From NCBI GenBank assembly GCA_903882745.1, contig CAIRYG010000003.1, forward strand, positions 62,001-126,000: a stretch of 64,000 bases of DNA, written 5' to 3'. Within the stretch, counting starts at the first letter, position 1, and each line of letters starts with the position of its first letter. The notes below the pieces were generated by a model. The model ran no database searches, was not told where the DNA came from, and saw nothing but the letters and a program-made list of their open reading frames with translations. This document shows positions 8,219 through 16,047 of the stretch, one piece after another. The position numbers were made by a program, and so were the translations under genes. Source of the stretch: an uncultured Gemmatimonadota bacterium. GTDB lineage: Bacteria; Gemmatimonadota; Gemmatimonadetes; Gemmatimonadales; Gemmatimonadaceae.

Positions 8219-9307
8219 ATGCCGCGCATCTGCCGCCCCCTTCGGATCGCCCGCGTGACCACCTCCGCCGCTCTCGCCGCGGTCCTCGCGATCGCCCTTT
8301 CTGTGACCGCCGCGCAGGCGCAGAAGCTCGAGGGGCTCTGGTACGCGCGCAATAACGAAGGAAGTGTGCAGAGCTTCGTGGCAAATGCGGCGCGCATCTC
8401 CGTGGTGTCACCACAAGTGTTTTCGATGGATAGCACTGGGGTGATCCGCGGATCAATCTCGCCGTTGATTGTGGAGGCCGCACGCAAGCACGGCGTCAAG
8501 CTGGTGCCGCTCGTGATGAACCCGGGGTTCGATCTCGCCTCGCTGCATCGCGTGCTGACCGTGCCTGAGGCGCGCGCCGCGGCCACGCACAATTTGGCGG
8601 CGCTGTGCCGTGAGCAACATCTCGATGGGATCCAGTTTGATTTCGAGAATCTCTTTGTCGGCGACCGTGACGCCTTTACGGCCTTCACGCGCGAAGCATC
8701 CGACTCAGTACATCGCGCCGGCTGCACCCTCTCGGCGGCCGTGGTACCGCGCACCGACGATGACCGCGGACCGCTGCCGTATCATCAATGGATGTACGAC
8801 TATTGGCGTGGCGCGTACGACTACAAAGCGCTCGCCGACACGCTCGACTTCTTGTCGTACATGACCTACGCGCAACACACGGCGGGCTCGACGCCGGGGC
8901 CAGTCGCGGGGTATCCCTGGATAGAGGCGTCGCTCAAATACGTGCTCGCCGCCGGTGTGCCACCGCAGAAGATTTCGCTCGGGATCCCGAGTTACTCCGA
9001 CTATTGGTTCCCGGGCTACGATCCCAAGAACGGCGCACGCTCGCGCGCGAGCGATATCGAATACACGCGACTCATGGCGATCCTCGACTCGGCGCACGTG
9101 AAACCGCAGTGGGACAACACGCAGAAGGCCTGGTTTGCGCAATGGCCGCGCAACGGCGTGTTCGAACTCGCCTGGGTCGAAGATGCGCGCGCCTTCAAAG
9201 CGAAACTGGAACTCGTGCGTAAGTACAAGTTGCGCGGCTACTCGGTGTGGTTGATCGGCACCGAGGATCCGGCGACCTGGAATATTCTGGGACCCATTGC
9301 CAAGTGA
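8219..9307 (+). CDS. Secreted GH18-like glycoside hydrolase (YaaH/spore-lytic type)
   Basis: A 362-aa protein with a signal peptide ending AAQAQ (about residue 35). The GH18 signature appears as DGIQFDFE (Asp 136, Asp 141, Glu 143). The acid/base Glu and preceding Asp are kept, but the usual third Asp is Gln, as in peptidoglycan-acting YaaH-like members that vary here. Later strands include LSYMTYAQH (the M-Y-D/A motif) and GIPSYSDYW. The barrel supports a TIM fold. Likely action is on a beta-1,4-GlcNAc-containing polymer outside the cytoplasm. Start 8219 has GGAG 4 nt upstream. It is followed 7 bp later by the isomerase-like gene. Confidence 0.82.
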   Translation: MPRICRPLRIARVTTSAALAAVLAIALSVTAAQAQKLEGLWYARNNEGSVQSFVANAARISVVSPQVFSMDSTGVIRGSISPLIVEAARKHGVKLVPLVMNPGFDLASLHRVLTVPEARAAATHNLAALCREQHLDGIQFDFENLFVGDRDAFTAFTREASDSVHRAGCTLSAAVVPRTDDDRGPLPYHQWMYDYWRGAYDYKALADTLDFLSYMTYAQHTAGSTPGPVAGYPWIEASLKYVLAAGVPPQKISLGIPSYSDYWFPGYDPKNGARSRASDIEYTRLMAILDSAHVKPQWDNTQKAWFAQWPRNGVFELAWVEDARAFKAKLELVRKYKLRGYSVWLIGTEDPATWNILGPIAK

Positions 9308-9314
9308 GGATGCG

Positions 9315-10181
9315 ATGAAGCGGCGTGACTTTGTGGGAACGATTGGCGCGGTCGCAGCGGGGACTTCGGTCCTGCCGTCGCTCGCGCGGGCGATTGAGTT
9401 CCTGCCTTCGAACGCGGGTGCGGCCTCGCTCAAGCGGATCGGACTCGAGACGTACTCCGTGCGCGATCGCATGAAGATCGATCCTGACGGCACGCTGCGC
9501 GCGGTGCGCGCGATGGGCTACACCGACGTCGAACTCCTCTGGCAGTTCGACAACTTCGGACGCACCACGGCGCAGGTGAAGGCCGTGCTCGCAAGCACCG
9601 GGCTCAAGGCGCCGTCGGCGCACATCGCGCCAGAGATTCTGCTCAAGGACTGGAACAAGAGTCTCGACACCGCCAAGGAACTTGGACATGAGTACTTGAT
9701 CGTGCCGAGTTTGCCGGCGGAGACGGATACATCACTCGACGCCTGGCGGGTGTGGGCCGATCGCTTCAATACCGCCGGCGACGCGGCACGGCGCGCGGGT
9801 CTTTGGCTCGCGTTTCATAATGAGCCGAGTCATGTAAAGGCGATCGCGCATCAGGTGCCGTACGATCTCTTCATCTCGCTCACCGATCCGAGCACGGTGC
9901 GGTTGCAGCTCGACGTCGGCAACATGTTGCAGGGGGGCGGCGACCCGATGGCGTATCTCACTAAACATGAGGCGCGTTATCACTCATTTCATATCAAGGA
10001 CGTCGTGGCCGACCGCTCGCATGATACGGAGCTGGGCGCGGGAATCTTTGATATCACGACGTTTCTCGGCGCGGTCAAGAACCTGGACACGAAACCCGTC
10101 TACGTGGAGCAGGAATCACCGAAGGATTCGCTGGCGAGCGCGAAGCGGAATCTGGAGTATCTCAGAAAGCTGAGCTTCTAG
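9315..10181 (+). CDS. Tat-exported sugar phosphate isomerase/epimerase-like protein
   Basis: A 288-aa xylose-isomerase-like TIM barrel. It starts MKRRDFVGTIGAVAAG, a twin-arginine leader with cleavage likely near residue 26. Conserved barrel pieces include GLETYSVRDRM, LAFHNEPSH (metal-binding His/Glu region), QLDVGNML (Asp), YHSFHIKD (His) and YVEQES (Glu), so the divalent-metal site looks complete. The start at 9315 has GAGG upstream and lies 7 bp after the GH18-like gene, so the pair is probably one operon. The substrate is unknown. Confidence 0.85.
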   Translation: MKRRDFVGTIGAVAAGTSVLPSLARAIEFLPSNAGAASLKRIGLETYSVRDRMKIDPDGTLRAVRAMGYTDVELLWQFDNFGRTTAQVKAVLASTGLKAPSAHIAPEILLKDWNKSLDTAKELGHEYLIVPSLPAETDTSLDAWRVWADRFNTAGDAARRAGLWLAFHNEPSHVKAIAHQVPYDLFISLTDPSTVRLQLDVGNMLQGGGDPMAYLTKHEARYHSFHIKDVVADRSHDTELGAGIFDITTFLGAVKNLDTKPVYVEQESPKDSLASAKRNLEYLRKLSF

Positions 10182-10301
10182 TCCTGCTTCTCACCACTTC
10201 TCCAAGCCGACAATCGGAGGCAAGAGTTTCAGCGACGAAGCGCTCCACTCATCGCTTCCACCAAGCGCAACAGTGCAAGGAGTTGAAGCAGGCTGACAGC
10301 G

Positions 10302-10844
10302 CTATGGCTTATCGTCAGATCGGCGAAAGCGGACAGCGATTGAAGTTGCCGAGGTATCTGGGCGGCTTCGACTCATTACGACGGAAATAGTCCGTCCCGT
10401 GGCCACGAAGCGTACTTTGCGCGAAGACGTCCCGAGCGCGTCCATGCTTGAATCGATGGGGAGTTCCTTTCCGGCCTCGGCGCGCCGCAGGTTCCCCAGC
10501 TGCCGCGCCCATTCGGATTCTGCTTCTGCGCGTCCGGAAAAATGTCGAACCGCAGCGACGGAAGTGAGCCTGTCCGAGGCACGCATCGTGGTATCAATGC
10601 TGTTGGATATGTAGAAGAACACCTCATAGCCGTCAGGGCCGGTTTCGGTGAGACCGGTGTAAGGAAGGGGCCGAGCTTGCGTACGGAGTTGCCTCAGGTC
10701 AACACCAGACATTCCAAGCCGGACTCCGCCTAGTTCTGCGAATGGGGCAAACTGCTTGATTTCAGCTGGCTCGAGGCGTGCAGCCTTCACGCAGCCGCCG
10801 ACGACGATAAGCGCTGAGAGTAGTAGGCGATTTAGGGCGTGCAT
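10302..10844 (-). CDS. Small lipoprotein, second gene of locus A
   Basis: A 180-aa lipoprotein; the signal MHALNRLLLSALIVVGGC places the lipid Cys at 18. The mature part is mixed alpha/beta with no recognised family. The ATG lies inside the last codons of the upstream gene (13-bp overlap), with no good Shine-Dalgarno sequence, so its translation is probably coupled to that gene. By position it parallels the lipoprotein at 37872-38558 in the related locus B. If the upstream protein is an exported effector, this could be its periplasmic protector, but nothing in the sequence proves that. Confidence 0.75.
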   Translation of the reverse strand: MHALNRLLLSALIVVGGCVKAARLEPAEIKQFAPFAELGGVRLGMSGVDLRQLRTQARPLPYTGLTETGPDGYEVFFYISNSIDTTMRASDRLTSVAAVRHFSGRAEAESEWARQLGNLRRAEAGKELPIDSSMDALGTSSRKVRFVATGRTISVVMSRSRPDTSATSIAVRFRRSDDKP

Positions 10845-12052
10845 GTTTGGGTCTTGAGTTGGTTGTTGCCTAAGGCAGCGATTACCAGCTGCTGGAGCGC
10901 GTAGTTGAACCAGCCTTGCCGATTGGCGCCGATTGAAGCTCCGACATTGTTGTTGTACCGATCCATGCAACCTTCGGTGGCCTCGATCTCTGGACTGTTT
11001 TCGCTTTCGTGAGCGGATCCCCACACGAGCGCACGACCACCTCCGATATCGCGCGCCAACATCGCCATGAAGTACGCATGTCGCATCGCGTCCCATGCGT
11101 CGTTGTGCCCCGCACCGTCTGGAGCCGCTTCTCGGACCCAATCGAACGCGTTGTTGCCGTCCAAGAGATACATAGCGCATTCATAATTGTGTTCGTGGCA
11201 TAAGGTCTTTTCGGTTGGATTCAAGTGCTCGTAGAGGCCCTGATCGATGCCTTCGGGCGCTGCAGCAGGAACACTGCCGCTCGAAGATCCGGTGGAGCCA
11301 CCCCCGCCTCCGTCCACAGGCCCGCCGAATACTCCAGAGCCTCCCCCGCACGAGATTGTAGCCCAATTGGCCACGACACAGTCGTTGGCGCAGAGAAACA
11401 CGTCACCATCCCCGAGGTTCGACATTATGCTCGAGGAGCCAACGATCGATGCAGTTCGAAGTTGCGCATACACACGCGCGCATGTCACCCCGCCGCAGTC
11501 GACGGAGTCTTCGGCGGGGTCATACCAGCACTGCATGGTCTCAATGAGGTTGGAATAGCCAGGCTGTACCCGGAGGTTCGAACCCTGAGACACACCGAGA
11601 TCATTTGCGGCGGACGAAAGATAGCGTCGCGTGAAGGCCACAGCCTCCTTGGTCGCTGGAATCGCGCAGGACGCGTCAAGAATCTTGGCTCCTGTTGCCC
11701 GATCCCAGCGAACGAGACGTGCGACTCCGATGGGTGCTTTCGACTCTACGACTTGCCCTTCCTCGACGGGGTCGACTGTCCGGACACGCTTTCGACCAGC
11801 TAGCTGCGCGGGTAGCGCAAGCACCACGCGCGTCTTACGGGCCTTTTCAGGGGGGTCCGTCGGTCGTCGGGACACTACGTCACAGGAGTTAGTCCCCGCT
11901 AGCGCGAGCGCGATAATCGAGGAATGATCATCGTGCTTGCCAGGCACAGTTAGAGACAGCTCGCCGGTCGGAGCGAGAATGCTTAAATCGCGGGAGCAAG
12001 CTCCGGCGAGCATCACAGCACACAGTAGTCCTCGACGAATCCGCTTCGACAT
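10832..12052 (-). CDS. Cys-rich lipoprotein with DUF6973-like C-terminal domain (locus A)
   Basis: A 406-aa lipoprotein. The start at 12052 (MSKRIRRG) has GGAG 6 nt upstream, and the lipobox is LAGAC. Order: N-domain with a R-x-D-(x)5-K-x-L-x-A-x-C-x-x-P region (about residues 115-132); a Cys-rich module (about 175-235) with VDCGG and LCANDC...WATISC; a Gly/Ser linker (about 236-262); and a C-terminal domain with HNDAWDAMRHAYFMAMLARD and GSAHE. That His/Asp/Arg pattern matches what I recall of DUF6973. The protein ends QTCTP. The N-terminal and Cys modules are also found split over 38546-39993. No enzymatic role is established. Confidence 0.78.
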   Translation of the reverse strand: MSKRIRRGLLCAVMLAGACSRDLSILAPTGELSLTVPGKHDDHSSIIALALAGTNSCDVVSRRPTDPPEKARKTRVVLALPAQLAGRKRVRTVDPVEEGQVVESKAPIGVARLVRWDRATGAKILDASCAIPATKEAVAFTRRYLSSAANDLGVSQGSNLRVQPGYSNLIETMQCWYDPAEDSVDCGGVTCARVYAQLRTASIVGSSSIMSNLGDGDVFLCANDCVVANWATISCGGGSGVFGGPVDGGGGGSTGSSSGSVPAAAPEGIDQGLYEHLNPTEKTLCHEHNYECAMYLLDGNNAFDWVREAAPDGAGHNDAWDAMRHAYFMAMLARDIGGGRALVWGSAHESENSPEIEATEGCMDRYNNNVGASIGANRQGWFNYALQQLVIAALGNNQLKTQTCTP

Positions 12053-12367
12053 TCTCATCTCCGGTTCGAGCGCAGGGTGGATGGTAGAGTCAGTCGCGAG
12101 TGTAGCAGTTCCCGTATTCACGCGCTAGACGTTTTTGCGCCAAGCCCCGGACACCCTGCCTACCGGCCGTACCTTCAACGCGCTTGCGATACCCCTTCAA
12201 CCCATTTCTCTCAGGCGCTTGAGTCTTCGCCCCCGCGGGGGGAACTGGTCCATTGCGACAGGGAATGGAATGACGGGCGCTTTGCCGATGTCCATAGGCA
12301 CAAGGACGCGGGATCGCCGAGTCGGCCCCAGGAAGGCAGCGAGGCGATCCCCAGGCAAGGAGGGAGT
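12053..12367. other. Divergent intergenic region, 315 bp
   Basis: This gap separates locus A (minus) from the broken secreted-protein gene (plus). Both promoters should lie here, but I see no convincing -35/-10 pair. The only local structure is a GC-only palindrome at 12230-12241. The AGGAGG ribosome binding site of the plus-strand gene ends the region (12358-12364). Confidence 0.5.
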
Positions 12368-12410
12368 ATGCGGAGACTCATGGTTGCAGCGGGACTCCTG
12401 GTGGTCGCGG

Positions 12411-12430
12411 TGGCGCAGGCTGGCGCAGGC
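12411..12430 (+). repeat. 10-bp tandem duplication causing a frameshift
   Basis: Two identical adjacent copies of TGGCGCAGGC in the signal-peptide region of the gene starting at 12368. Since 10 is not a multiple of 3, one copy restores and two copies destroy the reading frame. Confidence 0.9.
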
Positions 12431-12777
12431 TGGCGCGCAGGGTGATCCCGGTCGCGGTGGTCCGCCCGATGGGCGCGGTGGTGGCCGCGGCGGGCGAGGT
12501 GGCCCCGAGGGTGCGCAGATGCAGGCGTGCCGTGTGGGCGCCGATTCGCTGACCGATGTGCAGAAGAAGCAGGTCGATCAGTTGGCGCAGCAGTTCGAGA
12601 CGGCAAACAAACTCACGCTCGACAGCCTCAAGGCACTCAGCAAGGAACCGCGACAAGCGCGGATGGCCGCGGTGCGTTCGCTCCAAGAATCGCTGAAGCC
12701 AGCGCTCGATGGATGGCACGCGTCGATAGCCTCCGTGCTGACTAAGAGCCAGCTCGACAAGGGATGCGTGCCCCCTC

Positions 12778-12825
12778 CTCCGGGAGGTCCTCCGGGAGGT
12801 CCTCCGGGAGCTCCTCCGGGAGCTC
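12778..12825 (+). repeat. 12-bp tandem repeats (Gly-Pro-Pro-Gly/Ala)
   Basis: Four near-identical 12-bp units (CTCCGGGAGGTC/CTCCGGGAGCTC) encode the C-terminal Gly-Pro-rich tail of the frameshifted secreted protein. The period keeps frame. Confidence 0.9.
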
Positions 12826-12857
12826 CTCCACGAGGACGCCGCGGTGGCCCGCCGCCG

Positions 12858-12912
12858 CGCGATTACTAAGACGCGATTACGAAGACGCGATTACGAAGAC
12901 GCGATCACGAAG
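12858..12912 (+). repeat. 14-bp tandem repeat spanning a stop codon
   Basis: Units of CGCGATTACKAAGA begin in the last codons and stop codon of the secreted-protein gene and run into the 3' untranslated region: 12858-12871, 12872-12885, 12886-12899 and a near-complete fourth with one change. In the first unit TACTAA supplies the stop; the later copies read TACGAA. Confidence 0.9.
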
Positions 12913-12945
12913 CCGCCGTAACTCACACCGCTGGCTTCATGTACC

Positions 12946-12979
12946 GAACGCCGCTCCCGGAAATTCGGAAGCGGCGTTC
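12946..12979 (+). terminator. Hairpin terminator
   Basis: A 10-bp outer stem (GAACGCCGCT with AGCGGCGTTC) encloses a CCG/CGG inner stem, 77 bp after the stop of the frameshifted gene and before the amidase gene. The tail is only weakly T-rich. Confidence 0.55.
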
Positions 12980-13096
12980 CTGCGTTCAGTACCTGTCGCG
13001 GGGGCGCTGCCCCGTTTGTACGTTTGACTACAGCCGGACGCGACGACACATCGGCTCCGATTGCGCCTCGCGAATATTCCCATTCCTCGCCCTCTC

Positions 13097-14683
13097 ATGC
13101 GCTCACGTCTTCTGCTCGTCGCTCTCGCCGGTCTCTCGGCCGCGCCGCTCGCTGCCCAGCGCCCCGCGCGCACGCCGAGTACGCCGGCTACGCCGAGTAC
13201 GCCGCGGTCCTCATTCCGTGTCGAGGAGACGACGATCGCCGAGGTGCACGCAGCGTTCGCGAGCAAGCGGTTGACCTGCCATGACCTGGTCGCCGCCTAT
13301 CTCGACCGCATCGCGCGCTACGACAAGCGCGGCCCTGCGATCAACGCGCTCGTCACGGTCAATGCACAGGCTTTGCTCGTGGCCGACTCGCTCGACCGAC
13401 GCTACGCCGCCAGCGGTCCTGTGGGACCGCTGCACTGTATTCCAATGATCGTGAAGGACAACTACGAGACGCGTGACCTGCAGACCACCGCCGGTTCGCT
13501 CGCACTCAAGGGGTGGATCCCAACCCGCGACGCGACCTTTGTGCGACGTGTGCGCGAGGCGGGCGCCATCATCTTGGCGAAGTCGAATCTCGCCGAGTGG
13601 GCGTTCACGCCGTATGAGACAGTGAGTTCGATACTTCCCGGGTATACGAAGAACCCATACGCGCTTGATCGCGTGACTGCCGGATCCAGTGGTGGTACTG
13701 CAGCCGCTGTTGCCGCAAACGAAGGGGAGGTCGGACTCGGTACCGATACGGGGAACTCGATCCGTGGCCCGTCGGCGCATCAAGCGCTCGTGGGAATCCG
13801 CTCGACGATGGGGCTGACCTCGCGCGCTGGTGTGGTGCCGCTCAACAATGGCAGCGACATCGCCGGACCGATGGCGCGCACCGTGGCCGATGCCGTGGCG
13901 GTGTTTCAGGTGGTGGCGGGGGTGGATGCGGATGATCCCGTCACAGCGCCGGCGCGCGACCATCGCGAGGCCGATTACCGGACCTTTGTGAAGCCTGGCT
14001 CTCTGAAGGGGGCGCGGATCGGCGTGCTCCGGCAGGCGTACGAGCGGGCCGGGCTCGACAGCGAAGTGGTGACGGTGTTCGGTCGCGCTGTGGCCGCGCT
14101 GAAAGCACAGGGTGCCACGATCGTGGACCCCGCGGGGATCGACTCGCTGGCGTCGGTTACACGCGCGGGCGGTGGCGGGTGCAATCCGTTCAAGTACGAC
14201 CTCGAGCGGTATCTCGCCGCGCGCGGCGAAGGCGCTCCGGTGCACACGATTCGCGAAGTGCTGCGGAGCGGGAACTACCACCCCACGGTGCAGTTGCGTC
14301 TGCAGGCGGCAGACAGCGTGTCCGTGCCGCCCGAGGACGCCCCAGGGTGCAAATCGCGGGAGGCAATGCGCGTGCGTTTCCGCGCGGCGGTTGTGGCCAT
14401 GATGGACTCGCTGAAACTCGACGCGCTGGTGTATCCGACCTGGAGCAATCCTCCTCGGTTGATTGGAGACCTCAACACGCCAGCGGGCGACAACAGTCAG
14501 CTGTTCTCGCCCACCACCGGGTTCCCGGCGATCACCGTGCCGATGGGCTACACCCGAGAGAACACCCTCCCTGCGGGGATGACCTTCTTCGGTCGTCCGT
14601 GGAGCGAGGGGCGGTTGATCGGGCTCGCATATGGATTTGAGCAGGCCACACATCACCGTAAAGCGCCGACGTCCACGCCATGA
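13097..14683 (+). CDS. Secreted amidase (amidase-signature family)
   Basis: A 528-aa amidase-signature hydrolase with signal peptide MRSRLLLVALAGLSAAPLAAQ. The Ser-cisSer-Lys triad is visible: Lys in IVKDNYET (about residue 120), cis-Ser in TAGSSGGTA (about 197), and nucleophile Ser in GTDTGNSIRGPS (about 221), with Asn replacing the common Gly before it. It should hydrolyse an amide bond outside the cytoplasm; the substrate is unknown. The gene ends in a 4-bp ATGA overlap with the P450, suggesting cotranslation. A start at 13061 would precede the signal peptide with a short basic extension and is less likely. Confidence 0.9.
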   Translation: MRSRLLLVALAGLSAAPLAAQRPARTPSTPATPSTPRSSFRVEETTIAEVHAAFASKRLTCHDLVAAYLDRIARYDKRGPAINALVTVNAQALLVADSLDRRYAASGPVGPLHCIPMIVKDNYETRDLQTTAGSLALKGWIPTRDATFVRRVREAGAIILAKSNLAEWAFTPYETVSSILPGYTKNPYALDRVTAGSSGGTAAAVAANEGEVGLGTDTGNSIRGPSAHQALVGIRSTMGLTSRAGVVPLNNGSDIAGPMARTVADAVAVFQVVAGVDADDPVTAPARDHREADYRTFVKPGSLKGARIGVLRQAYERAGLDSEVVTVFGRAVAALKAQGATIVDPAGIDSLASVTRAGGGGCNPFKYDLERYLAARGEGAPVHTIREVLRSGNYHPTVQLRLQAADSVSVPPEDAPGCKSREAMRVRFRAAVVAMMDSLKLDALVYPTWSNPPRLIGDLNTPAGDNSQLFSPTTGFPAITVPMGYTRENTLPAGMTFFGRPWSEGRLIGLAYGFEQATHHRKAPTSTP

Positions 14684-16014
14684 CCCCGTCGAATTTCCCA
14701 CCGGGCCCACGTGCGCGCTTCCCCGGTGCGCTCCTCCTGCAGACGCAGGGGGATCTCCTCGGATTCTTCCGGCGCAACGTCGAGACCTTTGGCGATATCT
14801 TCGGATTTTCGCCATTCGGGCGTCGCGTGGTCTATCTGCAGCATCCGGACATGATTCGCGATGTCCTCGTCACCAATCAGCGACTCTTCGCCAAGGGGCG
14901 CGCGCTCGAGCGTGCACGCCCACTCCTCGGCAACGGTCTGCTCACGAGCGAGGGAGATTTTCACCTTCGCCAGCGTCGGCTCGCACAGCCCGCCTTCCAT
15001 CGTGATCGTATCACGCAGTACGCGACCGCGATGGTGTCGCTCACCGAACGGATGAGCGCGACCTGGCACGACGGAATGTCGATGGACGTGCACGAACAGA
15101 TGATGTCGCTGACACTGCATATCGTCGCGTCGACACTCTTTGGCACGACCGTCGATGACGAAGCCAAGGAGCTGCACGACGCGCTGGACGGCGCCCTGGA
15201 ATCGTTCAACATGCGTATGCTCCCGGGATCGGAGCTGATGGAGCGACTTCCGCTCCCCTGGGTGCGACGCTTCAATCGCTCGCGCGCACGGCTCGATGCC
15301 ACCGTCTACCGGATTATCCGCGAACGACGCGCGAGCAGCGAGGATCGCGGCGACCTCCTCTCTATGCTCCTCTCGGCGACTGACGCCGAAGGGGACGGCA
15401 CGGGAATGTCCGACGAGCAACTCCGCGATGAGGTGATGACCCTCTTCCTCGCCGGACACGAGACCACGGCGAATGCCCTCACCTGGGTCTGGTACCTGCT
15501 CTGCCGGAACCCGAAGGCTGAGGAACGCCTGCACGCTGAAGTCGATGCCCTAGGGCACACCCCAACCATCGCCGATCTGCCGCGCCTAGAATACACACGG
15601 CGGGTCGTCATGGAAGCGATGCGACTCTACCCCCCGGCGTACGCCATCGGCCGACGGGTGCTGGAAGATTACGAAGTCGGCGGGTACACCATCCCTGCCG
15701 ACAGCATGGTGGTGGTGAGCCAGTTCCTCGTGCACCGCGACCCCCGGTGGTTTCCCAAGCCGGATGTGTTCGATCCCGACCGCTGGTTGCCCGAGATCGC
15801 GGCCACGCGCCCCAAGTTCTCCTATTTCCCATTCGGCGCGGGCACCCGGATTTGCATCGGCGAGCAGTTCGCCTGGACGGAAGCGATTCTCGTCGTCGCG
15901 ACCCTCGCGCAACGCTGGCGCTTTTGGCTGGCCCCAAAACAACGGATCTCGGTGCAGCCACGCATCACCCTCCGGCCCAAGTACGGAATCAAAATGGTGG
16001 TGCGGGACCGCTAA
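14680..16014 (+). CDS. Cytochrome P450
   Basis: A 444-aa P450. The I-helix oxygen-activation motif is AGHETTA, the K-helix ExxR is EAMRLYPP, the PERF-like region is FDPDRWLP, and the haem loop is FPFGAGTRICIG with the Cys ligand at about residue 392. Length and motifs are complete. There is no membrane anchor, so the enzyme is cytoplasmic. No ferredoxin or reductase gene is adjacent, so the electron donor must be elsewhere. It overlaps the amidase gene by 4 bp. Substrate not inferable. Confidence 0.95.
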   Translation: MTPSNFPPGPRARFPGALLLQTQGDLLGFFRRNVETFGDIFGFSPFGRRVVYLQHPDMIRDVLVTNQRLFAKGRALERARPLLGNGLLTSEGDFHLRQRRLAQPAFHRDRITQYATAMVSLTERMSATWHDGMSMDVHEQMMSLTLHIVASTLFGTTVDDEAKELHDALDGALESFNMRMLPGSELMERLPLPWVRRFNRSRARLDATVYRIIRERRASSEDRGDLLSMLLSATDAEGDGTGMSDEQLRDEVMTLFLAGHETTANALTWVWYLLCRNPKAEERLHAEVDALGHTPTIADLPRLEYTRRVVMEAMRLYPPAYAIGRRVLEDYEVGGYTIPADSMVVVSQFLVHRDPRWFPKPDVFDPDRWLPEIAATRPKFSYFPFGAGTRICIGEQFAWTEAILVVATLAQRWRFWLAPKQRISVQPRITLRPKYGIKMVVRDR

Positions 16015-16047
16015 CGTCGGGACCCGTTTTGGCAGTAGCTTAAGCCG

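Larger units (their letters stand above)
12368..12869 (+). pseudogene. Small secreted Gly/Pro-rich protein, frameshifted by 10-bp duplication
   Basis: An AAGGAGGG site directly before ATG 12368 marks the true start. The signal peptide MRRLMVAAGLLVVAVAQA is read in one frame and the rest of the protein in another. The switch falls on a perfect 10-bp tandem duplication (TGGCGCAGGC at 12411-12420 and 12421-12430). With one copy removed the frame is open to 12869, giving a 163-aa protein: signal peptide, Gly/Arg/Pro linker, helical core (about residues 50-135) and Gly-Pro-Pro repeats at the end. The helical core with flanking low complexity recalls Spy/CpxP-like periplasmic proteins, but weakly. 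As written, translation stops after 25 codons. A sequencing error cannot be excluded. Confidence 0.75.

Noticed and set aside
12230-12241. CCCCCGCGGGGG palindrome as an operator
   Set aside because: It is pure G/C with no loop and no flanking half-sites; expected by chance in this composition.
13211-14815. Long minus-strand frame opposite the amidase
   Set aside because: The plus strand carries the amidase signature triad; the minus frame is Arg/His-rich without any motif.
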